A stretch of 64,000 bases of DNA from Simmondsia chinensis. Taxonomy: Eukaryota; Streptophyta; Magnoliopsida; Caryophyllales; Simmondsiaceae. The DNA is taken from the NCBI GenBank assembly GCA_018398585.1, contig JAGTTD010000011.1, positions 34,096,164 through 34,160,163 on the forward strand, read 5' to 3'. Each line of letters starts with the position of its first letter. Positions within the stretch are counted from its first letter, which is position 1. The notes below the pieces were generated by a model. That model worked only from the letters and a program-made list of their open reading frames with translations. It did not search any database and had not been told where the DNA came from. Shown here piece by piece: positions 1-10,199 of this stretch. The translations under genes were made by a program, and so were the position numbers.

Positions 1-912
1 GGTTCTTGGCACCATATTAGGGTGAACAGAATCACATAACCCTCTTTTAAGGTCGATTACGCATAACAAGAACGTGTGAGTTAACATGTGGAATGATTAA
101 CCTTCTTGTATCTGTAGTTTGTATTAGTAATATATTTCAACATTAAATTACTCCTTTTCTTGGAGTTTGATTTAGCATTATGAGTAGATGTTTGCACTTT
201 AAAATTGTATCACAGAGTAGTATTTGTAACCGAACCAATAATCGAATTTTCACAAATCGGATACACATAACCGGTCATTTTCCCATCGGTTACCCTAATT
301 GTTTCGATCAGGTTCCAATCAAATCAACAAGTTCTCAAATATTTGGGTATTACTTATCTTATGATTTTAAATTTCCATAAAATCCTAACGTAGATCACTC
401 GATTACATTTTTTTTGCAGTTTTTCCATATTGGAAAACTATTATGATTTTTAAATCCTAAACATGTTTCCTATGAAAAATGGAAAAGGAGAATTGGAAAT
501 GGAAAATAAGAACTGTTTTTTATTTCTAAATAGGTGCTTATTTTCTCTTGAAAAACCCAACATGATCGTTGTGATGGTATCACGTTCGGGACACCCCCAC
601 TTCCGTGTCTTTGTGACTGTAATTGTTAGGCAACCATGAAACACAAACTATAATTTGATTCCATGGTTTGGCCGATCTTCTATATGGGTAGGGAATAATG
701 CAGCAACTCTACGAAATAAGGTGTGAAATGAGGTCAAAAGTTTCCGGGCATCAGAAATATTGGACAAGAGTGATGGCATGTCTCAGAAAGCAATCAAAGC
801 TCATGTATAGCTGACAATATAATTACAAATTTAGAGTTAGGCAGCGACAAAAATAATATTTGCTATTTGAAATACCTGGTTACAAGCTTGGGCCTAAAAC
901 CTCAACCTGTCT
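1..912. other. 3' flank of the NFRKB-like gene, no other gene seen
   Basis: AT-rich sequence with only short spurious reading frames. The part nearest 912 must include the 3' UTR of the minus-strand gene that stops at 915-913. I see no tRNA, no repeat family shared with the rest of the window and no second gene. Confidence 0.5.
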
Positions 913-3900
913 TTATCTATTAAACGTGTCGTGTTCAAAATCTTCATTTCTGGAGTTCTCCTGACAAAGCAATTTATTTTCCTGAGAAGGATCCAAACTA
1001 AGAGTTTGCCACAATGATGTGTGAGATTGGTGGATGGCATCTTGCTCCGGCACCTGACTCGCCTGTGCGTTATCTTCCGTTCTTTGTCTTGTATCGTCGT
1101 ACATAACCTCCGCTCTTGTATCATCATTTGCACAAGTTGGCTCATAATTCAGATCGGAGCTCAAATCAAAGCCAGTTTGATCCCCGGTCCCATGACAAGC
1201 AACAGTGATAGCACCCTGCTCGTCCTGCTCAGTGGCATCTTTTTTCTGCCTTTTCCATTTCTTTGTAGAGGAAGTACCATCATCTTCAAAATCCTCCTCT
1301 TCTCTTTCTCTATGCAGATAAACCCACAATTTCCTTTCACCATCGAACTGTACACAAGGATCGCGCTCATAATGCAATCGGTCAAGGGCTCCACTAACGA
1401 CCTGGTTGACCTGCGCGTCAGATACGTCCTCCACAATGTACTGGGAGTCCCTTATCAAAGTACACACATCTGCTCTGGTACCAATGCTTCCTGGTAACCT
1501 GGCAGCAGCATCTCTCACAAGACAAAGGATTGTGACGTGGGGTGGTCGATCACGTTTCAACATGAAATGGTCACGGGCTTTTGAAGTTGGCTTACCACCG
1601 CCTTTTCTCAATGGAGCAACGATGGACTTTTTACCATCAGCTGCAGTGTATGAGAAGGCTCTATCAGGAAACGAGTACCTGAGCTGTTCTTCCATCCGGA
1701 AATAAGCCCTGACCTCTTCAGGACTTGGGCTGATAGTAGTGAGACTCTTCTGAGCCCTCAGATCCTTGAACCTTTCCTTCTCATCGAGGTTTGCTTGCAT
1801 GAACTCTAAAGGCGGAGCAGGAAGACTGCCTATCTGCTGCAATGTCTCTTGCCCGCTCTTAAGCCAATTGGCAAATGCGTCAACCAACTTTACAAGAACT
1901 TTATGAGTTACATCCCAAGCTTCAGGCGATGTTACCTCCTCCATGGTTTCATGATCTGATGCACTCTGAGGAACCGGCCCAATCCAGGACCAGCTTTTTG
2001 TAGACTTCTCATACTGCACGAGAGGCTTCCACCCCTTCGCTCCAAGAGGTGCTGTTTTGGACGAAAGGATCTTCAGAACACCTCTAACCAAGTCCTGAAG
2101 TGGCTCCGGTGTCTCAAGGATACATGGATCACCAGGGTTCGATCTTACACGAGTCACAATGTCCTGAACAGTGAGAAAAGGGACATTCATTCTTTCTTGA
2201 TGCTCCGGTTTATTGACACCCACATCTCCCTGAGAACCATCCACACATTCATGCTTTCTATCCTCGCCCTCTGGAGCGTTCTGTCTTCCATCAATATTCT
2301 CAAGATGCTTTCGAACCTCCAAAGAATCTTCTTGATTAGGAGTTATCATCGCCATGCGGACAGCAGAAAGTAGGTGCACAACAGAGAAAGAGAAACCTGT
2401 ATGTATTGTAGGAGTTATCAAGGTGAATGGCTTCTTCTGTGGTTTTATTTCCATTTCCACCTCTGTCATTGCCAGATCAGTAACCGGCTGCTCAGAAGTT
2501 CCACCATCCAGCAGACGACTGTCTGCTTCCACTTTTTTCTTGACCCGCTTCTTCAATGAAGTGGATCCATCTACTTGCTGGCTAAACATAGACTGCAAGT
2601 AATCAGATCCCTCTTGCCCAGCCATGTTTTTCAAGCCTTGTTTTCCCTTCCGCTTCTTAACAGCTGAAGTGCACGCAAGTAATGAGGACTCGGATCTTTC
2701 ATGATTATCCTTCATATTTTCTTCAATATCCTGAGCACTTGGCGCTGACTGACCAGCCTCAAAAACTTTGCAGCCCTTTTCAGCCAAATAATCCTCCAGG
2801 TGATTCGTTTGACGGCTAATTGTCCCTTTATGCCTTTTCTCTGTCTTCAACATGAAAAGGGGAATATCTCCTGTAAGATCTCCTTCCATTTGTGCAGTCT
2901 TCCGTATCTTGCGAGAGGACTTTCTTTCACTTGCAACGTTCAAATTGCCCAAACCATTGAACAAGCCATCCTCCACTACTCTAGAAGCAGAGGTCTGTAA
3001 GCGATCTGCACGCTGCATCTTACCCTTCCGCATGCTTTTTGATGAGTGAGTTTCTATGTCTGACAGTTCTGCCTGTCCACAAATCTCACCCGGAGCAGTA
3101 GAGGTATGCGGTGTCCCATCAGGTGATCGAGCACTCGCTTTCCTGTTCTTCTTTGACTTGTCTCTTTTCCGATCAAATCCGGATCCAGCGAGAGAAGATC
3201 GACCACCTTCCAATAGAGCATTGGGGAATGCCATCTTACTCATCAAGAAAGGATTGCTTCCATCAAGTTGGTCAGATGAGTCAGACTCGGTATCTTCACC
3301 TCCATGGAACATTCTGCGTCCTTGTCCATTCTGAACTGTGGCCCCTCTAATCTTATCTGACAGCTTTGCTCGCTTGTCAAGATGAAATAATCTATCATCC
3401 ATCTGAAACTGGGATTCTCTGAGAGCTCGAATTCTAGCATCTGGAAATTCTCTTCCCATCATGGATTTTTGAGTCCGAATATCCTCATACTCATAGTCAA
3501 ATGATGGATCAGGAACATACACATCTAGTTGTGCTTTCTTTCTCCGATATGGCTCTGCGGCATCAGAAAGCTCAATGTCTCCATATTTTTTCTCACTCCA
3601 ATATGCCTGTGCGCCATCTGAAAACCCATCGTGATTACTTCTTGAAGATAGCTGTGAAGCACAACCTTTCACGAATCCAATCTGGTCATCGTATGAAGGC
3701 TCCAGGAACTTGGCCTTCCCAGCATGGGCATAAGATGTTTTCTTGTTTGATGGCCTGGCAGTCAATACCTTAATATCTGATAACTGATTCACATTCAGGT
3801 TCCCACCACGGACAGGAAACTCATTCTTTGAGGAAAGAGGCAAGCCCATGTAACTATTACTAGCATATTCATCGCCTCTAAGGACTTCACGTTTCTTGCC

Positions 3901-5061
3901 TAACTTAACACACCTGCCATGATCCGTTGCACTGCCACGTGAAACATCTCGGTCTCTTCTACAAGCAATCCCGTACATGATTTCTTCCTCATCGTCTTCA
4001 CCCACAGTCGGCTCCCTGATTCGCTGCCCCACCCTGGAACCATAAGCAGCTGTCTTACCCTCTCTGGGAAGGAATGGTGCTGAGCCATAGGGCCCCAATC
4101 TCAAGCTGTGATTCCCCTGCTGACGAGAATGGAAACTTGCGGCAAGTTCCTTCTGGGAAGGGGTCTTAGACCCAACCAGCTTCAACAAACCTTTTGGATT
4201 CTGCTTTCCATTAGAAGGATCAACAGCAGCTGACAGTCCCTGAGAGAGGAAGTCTACTGAAGAATCAGTACCGTACGCCCGATCACGGCGTGCTTTTCCA
4301 AGAAAATTCCTTCCTTTCAACCTCTTGCCCCATAAATCCTCACGTGATTCCTCTTTTTCGGAAGAATCAGTTTCCATGTCCTCCTTTTTTTCACCCATCA
4401 AACAAGTTTCGCTTCTTTTTATATTTAATACACGAAGTTTCTCCTGAATGCTGTACCCCTTACAATTCTGCCAAGCTTCTCTAATCTGTAGAAGGCTACT
4501 CACCAAGGAATCCTGATGCTTCCGCAGTAAGTGATAGTGTTGGTGTCTCTGGAAGAAATTCAGACCCTCACGATAAAGGGCCACCCGCGGCTCACACAAA
4601 CCACCTTTCAACATCTCAAAAAGCTTAGTAACGGGACTGCCAAAGTGGAAATTTTTGCCTTCAAAGAGCTCCTTCAAGTTCTGCATAAAAGTCTCCTGAT
4701 CCATGTCTGGTAGGTACTTTGTGAGGGCAAACCGCTCTTCCTCAGTCAAGCACTCATTCCACACATCCAGCGACAAAATATCGCGCAAATCTGGAAGATC
4801 ATACAGTTCAAACGGGATAGAACACGTCTGATCACCAACCTGACAAAACTCAGACCCGGTTTCACCAAGTTCCAGCAAATCAAAGTCATCTGATCCAGCA
4901 CCCGAATCAGCATCATCAAATTCATCATCATCTTCAGAGTCCATGGAACTCTGCCTGTGAAGCTCATTGTCGTCACTCGACATACTCTCCTTACTCCTAC
5001 TACCCACAGAAAACTCCTGATCGAACCGCGACGCCTTAAAGTTGTTCTTTTCAATCGCCAT
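913..5061 (-). CDS. NFRKB-like protein, INO80 chromatin-remodelling complex subunit
   Basis: Nuclear factor related to kappa-B-binding protein family. In animals NFRKB is an INO80 subunit that binds the deubiquitinase UCH37; a nuclear chromatin role here is inferred from family. One uninterrupted frame of 1382 residues. The Met at 5061-5059 (MAIEKNNFKASRF) is preferred over one four codons upstream because a likely splice acceptor lies at about 5077. Visible order: an acidic serine-rich N-terminus (residues 25-65, DSEDDDEFDDADSG), a DEUBAD-like helical region (about 82-200, SIPFELYDLPDLRDILSLDV to REAWQNC), a long low-complexity basic middle with KKRK-type patches, a winged-helix domain typical of NFRKB (about 1165-1250, RPPHVTILCLVRDAAARLPG to RKLWVYLHRE) and a basic stretch KKWKRQKK that could be a nuclear localisation signal. 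Length is typical of plant homologues and no frame damage is seen. Confidence 0.9.
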   Translation of the reverse strand: MAIEKNNFKASRFDQEFSVGSRSKESMSSDDNELHRQSSMDSEDDDEFDDADSGAGSDDFDLLELGETGSEFCQVGDQTCSIPFELYDLPDLRDILSLDVWNECLTEEERFALTKYLPDMDQETFMQNLKELFEGKNFHFGSPVTKLFEMLKGGLCEPRVALYREGLNFFQRHQHYHLLRKHQDSLVSSLLQIREAWQNCKGYSIQEKLRVLNIKRSETCLMGEKKEDMETDSSEKEESREDLWGKRLKGRNFLGKARRDRAYGTDSSVDFLSQGLSAAVDPSNGKQNPKGLLKLVGSKTPSQKELAASFHSRQQGNHSLRLGPYGSAPFLPREGKTAAYGSRVGQRIREPTVGEDDEEEIMYGIACRRDRDVSRGSATDHGRCVKLGKKREVLRGDEYASNSYMGLPLSSKNEFPVRGGNLNVNQLSDIKVLTARPSNKKTSYAHAGKAKFLEPSYDDQIGFVKGCASQLSSRSNHDGFSDGAQAYWSEKKYGDIELSDAAEPYRRKKAQLDVYVPDPSFDYEYEDIRTQKSMMGREFPDARIRALRESQFQMDDRLFHLDKRAKLSDKIRGATVQNGQGRRMFHGGEDTESDSSDQLDGSNPFLMSKMAFPNALLEGGRSSLAGSGFDRKRDKSKKNRKASARSPDGTPHTSTAPGEICGQAELSDIETHSSKSMRKGKMQRADRLQTSASRVVEDGLFNGLGNLNVASERKSSRKIRKTAQMEGDLTGDIPLFMLKTEKRHKGTISRQTNHLEDYLAEKGCKVFEAGQSAPSAQDIEENMKDNHERSESSLLACTSAVKKRKGKQGLKNMAGQEGSDYLQSMFSQQVDGSTSLKKRVKKKVEADSRLLDGGTSEQPVTDLAMTEVEMEIKPQKKPFTLITPTIHTGFSFSVVHLLSAVRMAMITPNQEDSLEVRKHLENIDGRQNAPEGEDRKHECVDGSQGDVGVNKPEHQERMNVPFLTVQDIVTRVRSNPGDPCILETPEPLQDLVRGVLKILSSKTAPLGAKGWKPLVQYEKSTKSWSWIGPVPQSASDHETMEEVTSPEAWDVTHKVLVKLVDAFANWLKSGQETLQQIGSLPAPPLEFMQANLDEKERFKDLRAQKSLTTISPSPEEVRAYFRMEEQLRYSFPDRAFSYTAADGKKSIVAPLRKGGGKPTSKARDHFMLKRDRPPHVTILCLVRDAAARLPGSIGTRADVCTLIRDSQYIVEDVSDAQVNQVVSGALDRLHYERDPCVQFDGERKLWVYLHREREEEDFEDDGTSSTKKWKRQKKDATEQDEQGAITVACHGTGDQTGFDLSSDLNYEPTCANDDTRAEVMYDDTRQRTEDNAQASQVPEQDAIHQSHTSLWQTLSLDPSQENKLLCQENSRNEDFEHDTFNR

Positions 5062-5076
5062 TAAACATATCACCCA

Positions 5077-5335
5077 CTACCAAAAGAAACTCTAATCACT
5101 TACCCAATTCAAAACAAAGCCCCCCAAGACCCAACAATACCCACTGATCAAACTCCAATCAAACCCTAGAAACGAAACAAACCCATCAATCAGACTCACA
5201 TACCCAGAAAATTAAACCCAACAATTCCACAAATACACACAAAAACAACAAATTAAACAAACAAACAAACACACAATGCGTCAATTAAAATCACAACAAA
5301 GAACTTCCCAGATTCAAAACAGATCGAAAAAATAC
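5077..5335 (-). other. predicted intron in the 5' leader of the NFRKB-like gene
   Basis: On the minus strand a donor (ATTAG|GTATTT) falls at 5336/5335 and a pyrimidine-rich acceptor (TTTCTTTTGGTAG) at 5077, 15 bases before the chosen ATG. The enclosed 259 bases are AT-rich. Leader introns are common in broadly expressed plant genes. Transcript evidence would be needed to prove it. Confidence 0.55.
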
Positions 5336-5760
5336 CTAATTCGCCAATTGAGGTGCCGGAGTTCAAGACACCCAGAAGCAAAGCTGACCCAGAGGAGAGA
5401 GAAACCAAAGAAACGTCCAATCTTTACCGAAACGCGCGGCGGCACCGAAACCCTAGAAACGCACTATATAAAAAGAGAAAAGGAAAGGAGGAGAGGGGTA
5501 TACATATACATACATGGAGAAGGAAGAAGAAGATGGAGACGTGGAGAAATAGGAGCCGTCGGATGAGTGGATAGAAGGGGGGGAAGAGGAAAAGACGAAA
5601 AGGGGGCAGAAGAGAGAGAGAAAGAGGGGAAGAGAGAGAAAGAAGAGAGAGAAAGTGAGAGGAGAGAGAGAGGTTAATTGGAGAAGCGGGGAGGAAGAAA
5701 GAGAGACAGAGGGAAAAAGAGTGGGGGGAAGGCGACTCTACTACTGAGCCAAGAGAGACC
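5336..5760 (-). promoter_or_regulatory. first leader exon and core promoter of the NFRKB-like gene
   Basis: Read on the minus strand, a TTTATATAG element lies at about 5463-5473. Transcription would then start near 5430-5440 and give a leader exon of about 95-105 bases. A telo-box (AAACCCTAG on the plus strand, about 5450) lies close by. Upstream, 5575-5735 is almost pure purine on the plus strand (GAGAGAAAGAG runs), a polypyrimidine tract in the sense direction like many plant promoters and leaders. The exact start is inferred. Confidence 0.5.
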
Positions 5761-6436
5761 GTTGCTTTGGTAATGGTAGGAGAATAAAACGCTGCGTTTT
5801 TGGTTTTATTTCTGTGGGTTGTTGGGCCCGTTTGTTTTCGCCATTACTTGGTATTTGTGGGCTTATGGCTGTTGGCTCTAGCCCATTATGATTAGACCTT
5901 ATGAAGTATTATTGCCAAAAAAATTATTATTGTTACTTCTTAAATGGTGAGGTCCTCTCTATACACCAGAGCCCCCTATTTCATTTACTGAATGTTATTG
6001 ATAACTTGTACCGTTTCCATTTTTTGGCTCTACTCATGAATTATCCAGTAATAGGTCTTTCACAATGAGATCCACCTATACAGTAACGATATTTAATTTG
6101 GAAGGTTAGCTAGATAGCTGACCCTGTTAGTCCGTTCTTGTAAGAATGGAAGCATGGCCTTTTTGCTTTTAAAATAAATAGGATTTCCCCGCTTAATGGA
6201 TATCGTTTGCTACCAATGGTAAATATTTTTTCATCTTAAATGATCGGATTGGATTTACACCAACTGAAACCATAAATTTCATATACAATAAATAGATGGA
6301 TAGATCTTTTTCTTTTTAGTTTTTAGATAGTAACTAGAGTTCTTCCATTTTATCCTATTCACTGGTATTGATCGTTGATACTGGATCAATTCTTTTATCT
6401 TTTTTTGTTCCAACTCATAATCTGAACGAGTCGCAC

Positions 6437-6550
6437 ATACACCCTAGTACATGTTCCTCGTCGCTGAGGACATCCCCCAAGAGCGGGGGATTTTGTGACA
6501 TTTCTGATTGGCTGTCTTGTGTTTCTAATAAGTTGTTTAATAGTTGGCAT
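6437..6550 (-). pseudogene. rps12: plastid rps12 5' exon inside the NUPT
   Basis: Exactly 114 bases encoding [17 protein letters not shown] through to the VY at the end of exon 1 of plastid ribosomal protein S12, followed by a group II intron start (GTGCGAC). In plastids this exon is trans-spliced to exons encoded elsewhere. In the nucleus it lacks partners and a promoter, so it should be non-functional. One difference is visible: ALGG where the plastid protein normally has ALRG. Confidence 0.92.
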
Positions 6551-6677
6551 GCTGAATCATATACATAATGGATTGGTTTAGATCAATCCGAACCGAAAGT
6601 TTATGAATTATTTCTAGTTAATAGAAATATTAAATCCAGTAAGAAGATAAAATCTCAAATCGTGGATTTAACTTTTT

Positions 6678-8834
6678 TTATTCGACCGCTACAAGATCAA
6701 CAATTCCATGAGCTTGGGCTTCTGTTGCTGACATAAAAACATCCCTTTCCATGTCTTCGGATACAACCCATAAGGGTTTACTCGTTCTTTGTACATAAAC
6801 CCTTGTGAGGGTTTCGCGCAATTTCAATAGTTCTTCCGCTTCCAGGATAAATTCTCCCGTTTGTGCTTCATAAAAAGAACTAGCAGGTTGATAAATCATT
6901 ACCCTGATGATATACCATAAAAAAGGTTCTTCTATCTCGCATGATGAGGCGAAGAGAAAAGATAAAGAATAACAATAAAATAAAAAGTTTAATGATAGAT
7001 TTGAGCAACCGTACGTGCATCTTTTGCGCATTGCATACGGCTATACAATGGAATTTACGTCTATCTTCCATCGAAGAAAGAGAAAAAATAGGATTGATTA
7101 GATCCAGATCAGCAAAAAATCCAATTACCACCCTTCTTTTCGGAGGAGTTCAAAAATACTATGATGGCTCCGTTGCTTTATATATTTATTTCGTCTGTAA
7201 TTCAACAATCCCAAAGTTTCTTTGTGATCCAAAAAAAAAAAAAAGTAAGAAATTTTTTTTTTTTTTTTTCGGACTCTTTCAAACATAAATATTGTTAAGA
7301 GTTTTTTGTTGGTATAAAAACAAAAAAGGTTTGTGACGCTGAAATGGACTCCTGATAGAAAAAATCAGGAATACTCTTTATCTCATACTACTCTCTCTAT
7401 ACATAATCTAATGTTTTGAAAATACAAAAATCAAAAATTTTCTCATATCGAATTCAAAGTGCCATGCTATTATTACTTAATATTGATATTTCCTATGGCG
7501 AATGCATAGTCTTCTTTTTTTTTGCAAATAAAAAACTCATTGGCGCCAAGCGTGAGGGAATGCTAAACGTTTGGTAATTTCTCCTCCGACCAGGATAAAA
7601 GATCCCATCGAAGCGGCTAACCCCATGCATATTGTATGTACATCTGGTCGTACAATTTGCATAGTATCATAAATAGCTATTCCGGGTATTACCCATCCGC
7701 CAGGGGAATTTATAAACAAATATAAATCCTTGGTATCATCTTCTATACTGAGATATATCATAAGACCAAGAAGTTGATTCGAGATCTCACTATCAACCTC
7801 TTGGCCTAAAAAAAGTAATCTTTCTCGATAAAGTCGGTTGATTAGGGTAAAATTGTATCCCTTAGGAACCGTACATGCATCTTTTGATGCATACGGTTTA
7901 AAAATGAATTATGAAAAAAAAAATCAATGTGTAGATTCCATCCTTTTTTTGTTTTTCATAGTGTCTCTTTCTAACTTCTAATGAACAAAGAAAAGGTATA
8001 TTTTCTTCTATAAGTATAAGAAATATGACTTTTTGACTCTTTTTCTTATTCTTTCTAGAATAAATATTATTGTTCTAAATTATTAGAATAATAACTAAAA
8101 GAATAATAAATAAAAAGAAAGAATTTACTAAACTTATCAAACTAACTTCTCATTGATGTATTGTTTCATCGAAATCCAATCCAAATCACGATGTCATTTC
8201 CTTGTTCTTGAATGAGCCTACTTAATTCTTTTAGGTTTATGCTCTACTCCGGGTAAAGATCTGCCCGATTTCTATTTGCACATATAGGACAAATACTTCC
8301 AATACCACTTCTTTTTGTTTTGTTAGTATTTCCCCTTTTTATTCATTTGATGTCTTTCGCCAAATTTAATATTCGACGTATTCATTATTCTATATTCTAT
8401 TCAAGTGATTAAGATTGAGATTACTCCTATTCTATTTAGATTAGAATTTCAAAACAAAATGAAATGGTAATAATTTATGATACAAGTAATAATACATATT
8501 ACTAATTGGAATTGGGTTTTTTTTATAAACGGAGCCTGGATACGTCATTTTATTGGTTCAACCAAGCCAACCATAAATTATTCTAATAAATTATTATAAT
8601 TGATAATATTAATCTGAATCCCCCTAAAAAAGGATCTAATTGCACTTCACGCTCCAAATTTTTGATGATTCAATCAATCTTTCTTGGACGAAAGGGAGGA
8701 TATCTCAATTGGGGGAGAGAATGGGGAAATCCCATATGGCCCAATATATCTGACAAGTCGCACTATACGTCAACCCAAGATGCATCTTCCTCTCCAGGAC
8801 TTCGAAAGGGCACTTTTGGAACACCAATAGGCAT
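6678..8834 (-). pseudogene. clpP: plastid clpP copy, three exons and two introns, inside the NUPT
   Basis: Plastid ATP-dependent Clp protease proteolytic subunit. Exon 1 is 8834-8764 (71 bases, [20 protein letters not shown]), exon 2 is 7840-7549 (292 bases, with [11 protein letters not shown] containing the nucleophile Ser) and exon 3 is 6905-6678 (228 bases, starting [14 protein letters not shown], with the catalytic His shifted in context to YQPAS; ends VDLVAVE, stop). Exon sizes equal the usual plastid values and the joined frame is 196 codons plus stop with no interruption. Relative to typical plastid ClpP there are a few replacements (for example SKPLWVV for GKPLWVV, and MIYQPA where MIHQPA is usual). 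Both introns are group II and would not be removed by the nuclear spliceosome, so this is a passenger copy. Confidence 0.92.
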
Positions 8835-9258
8835 TTTATGAAAGAAAACAATTAAGTACTCTATTTCACTTTGATGTGGAAACGTAATAATTTATTGTAT
8901 TCATAATATCAACCTTTATCATATTTTCTGCATAGATTAGAAAATTTTATAAAGAAAACAGAATGGATAAAGTAATTTTCTTACAAATAAAGCCTTCCAA
9001 TGATGAACAAGTATAAACGTATTCGCTCACAGAAAAAGTATCAACCCCCATTGCGTATTGGTACTTATCGGGTATAGAATAGATTTGCTTTTCTTTGTTC
9101 CTACAAACATAATTGTTCCATTATTACCAATTATTACCAACAGAATAGAACAAATATTAACCCTTGTTCCAAGATAATCCATTGAACAAGGGGTCCATTG
9201 CATAGTTTCCAATGCAATAATGCAGTAAAGTTACATAGTGTCTATTTTTCTTTTCTAA

Positions 9259-9384
<126 letters not shown>

Positions 9385-9426
9385 CTTATAAATAATTAAA
9401 TTCATAAAATTATTTTAAAAGCTATA

Positions 9427-9563
9427 TTTTTGTATCTTTAGGATGAGGGTCCTTGGAAATAGCCTCTCTTCCACCTGGAAGGGGGAAGGCTGCGTACATC
9501 CACCTCCCAGACCCTGCTTCGTGGGGGAGCCCATGTGGTACTGGAACTGTTGTTGTTGTTGTT
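9427..9563 (+). mobile_element. short (TTG)n-tailed retroposon, headless subfamily
   Basis: Core GGAAATAGCCTCTCTTCC, AAGGCTGCGTACATCC and GGGGGAGCC, ending GTTGTTGTTGTTGTT. It is flanked by a target-site duplication TTTTAAAAGCTATA at 9413-9426 and 9564-9577. The core begins directly with CTTTAGGATGAGGGTCC, with no tRNA- or 5S-derived head. It sits only 45 bases beyond the NUPT edge. The hairpin in the core is the short form CTTCC...GGAAG, as in the copy at 30923-31044. Confidence 0.82.
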
Positions 9564-9849
9564 TTTTAAAAGCTATAATTTTACTTTTGCCAATAATAAT
9601 TTTTCCCTGACAAAAATATTACCCATATAAAAAATTGTCCTCTTAAAAGTAATTTTGCATAAGAATTTCTGTAATCTATGTTTACTTTAAAAAGAAAAGT
9701 ATTATTTTTTTTTTTGTCAAAAGGCAAGCGCAATTCTCATATAAATCAAAAATGTTATGTACAAACAGTATCAAAAGTATGCAAAAATATTGGCCCACGG
9801 CCCAAAACCAATCAATCTAACATAGGAAATCGAAAAGTATCAAAGAAAA

Positions 9850-10190
9850 CTAAGTCACAAAATTGACCCGGTACCAAACTAATCTTTGAATTTCTCTTAA
9901 CACCCAACCTTGCTTCGCGTCTAACTCCTTGAAGATTTTCCCATTCCTAGTTGTCCAAATCATGTAAATTGTCGCAGCTAAGCATGCTCGTCTGATATGT
10001 GACTCAAAAAGTCGACTCCGAATCTTCTTCTCAAACCAGTCGAAACATTGCCGAAGTCCTGTGAAGTAATGAATTCCACTCCACTTACAAATACCGAACC
10101 ATACTTCTTTAGTCTACACACAGTCAAAAAGTAAATGCTTGATAGATTCGCTAGCTTGTTTACACAAAGCACAATGACTAGCTAGCAAAA
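9850..10190 (-). pseudogene. C-terminal remnant of an L1-type LINE ORF2 (zf-RVT domain)
   Basis: Minus-strand translation reads SHCALCKQASESIKHLLFDC, an in-frame stop, then KEVWFGICKWSGI and later RACLAATIYMIWTTRNGKIF, closing at a stop at 9850-9852. The paired Cys/His pattern followed by HLLFDC is the zinc-binding reverse-transcriptase domain found after the RT in plant L1-type LINEs. The upstream ORF2 is absent. No tail or duplication was recognised. Confidence 0.72.
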
Positions 10191-10199
10191 CTTAAAGTT

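Noticed and set aside
1021..1497. 158-codon plus-strand frame opposite the NFRKB-like gene
   Set aside because: It is an antisense shadow of a well-conserved coding region and has no domain content.
6678..8834. clpP as a functional nuclear gene
   Set aside because: It contains plastid group II introns, has no transit peptide or nuclear promoter, and lies in a collinear plastid insert.
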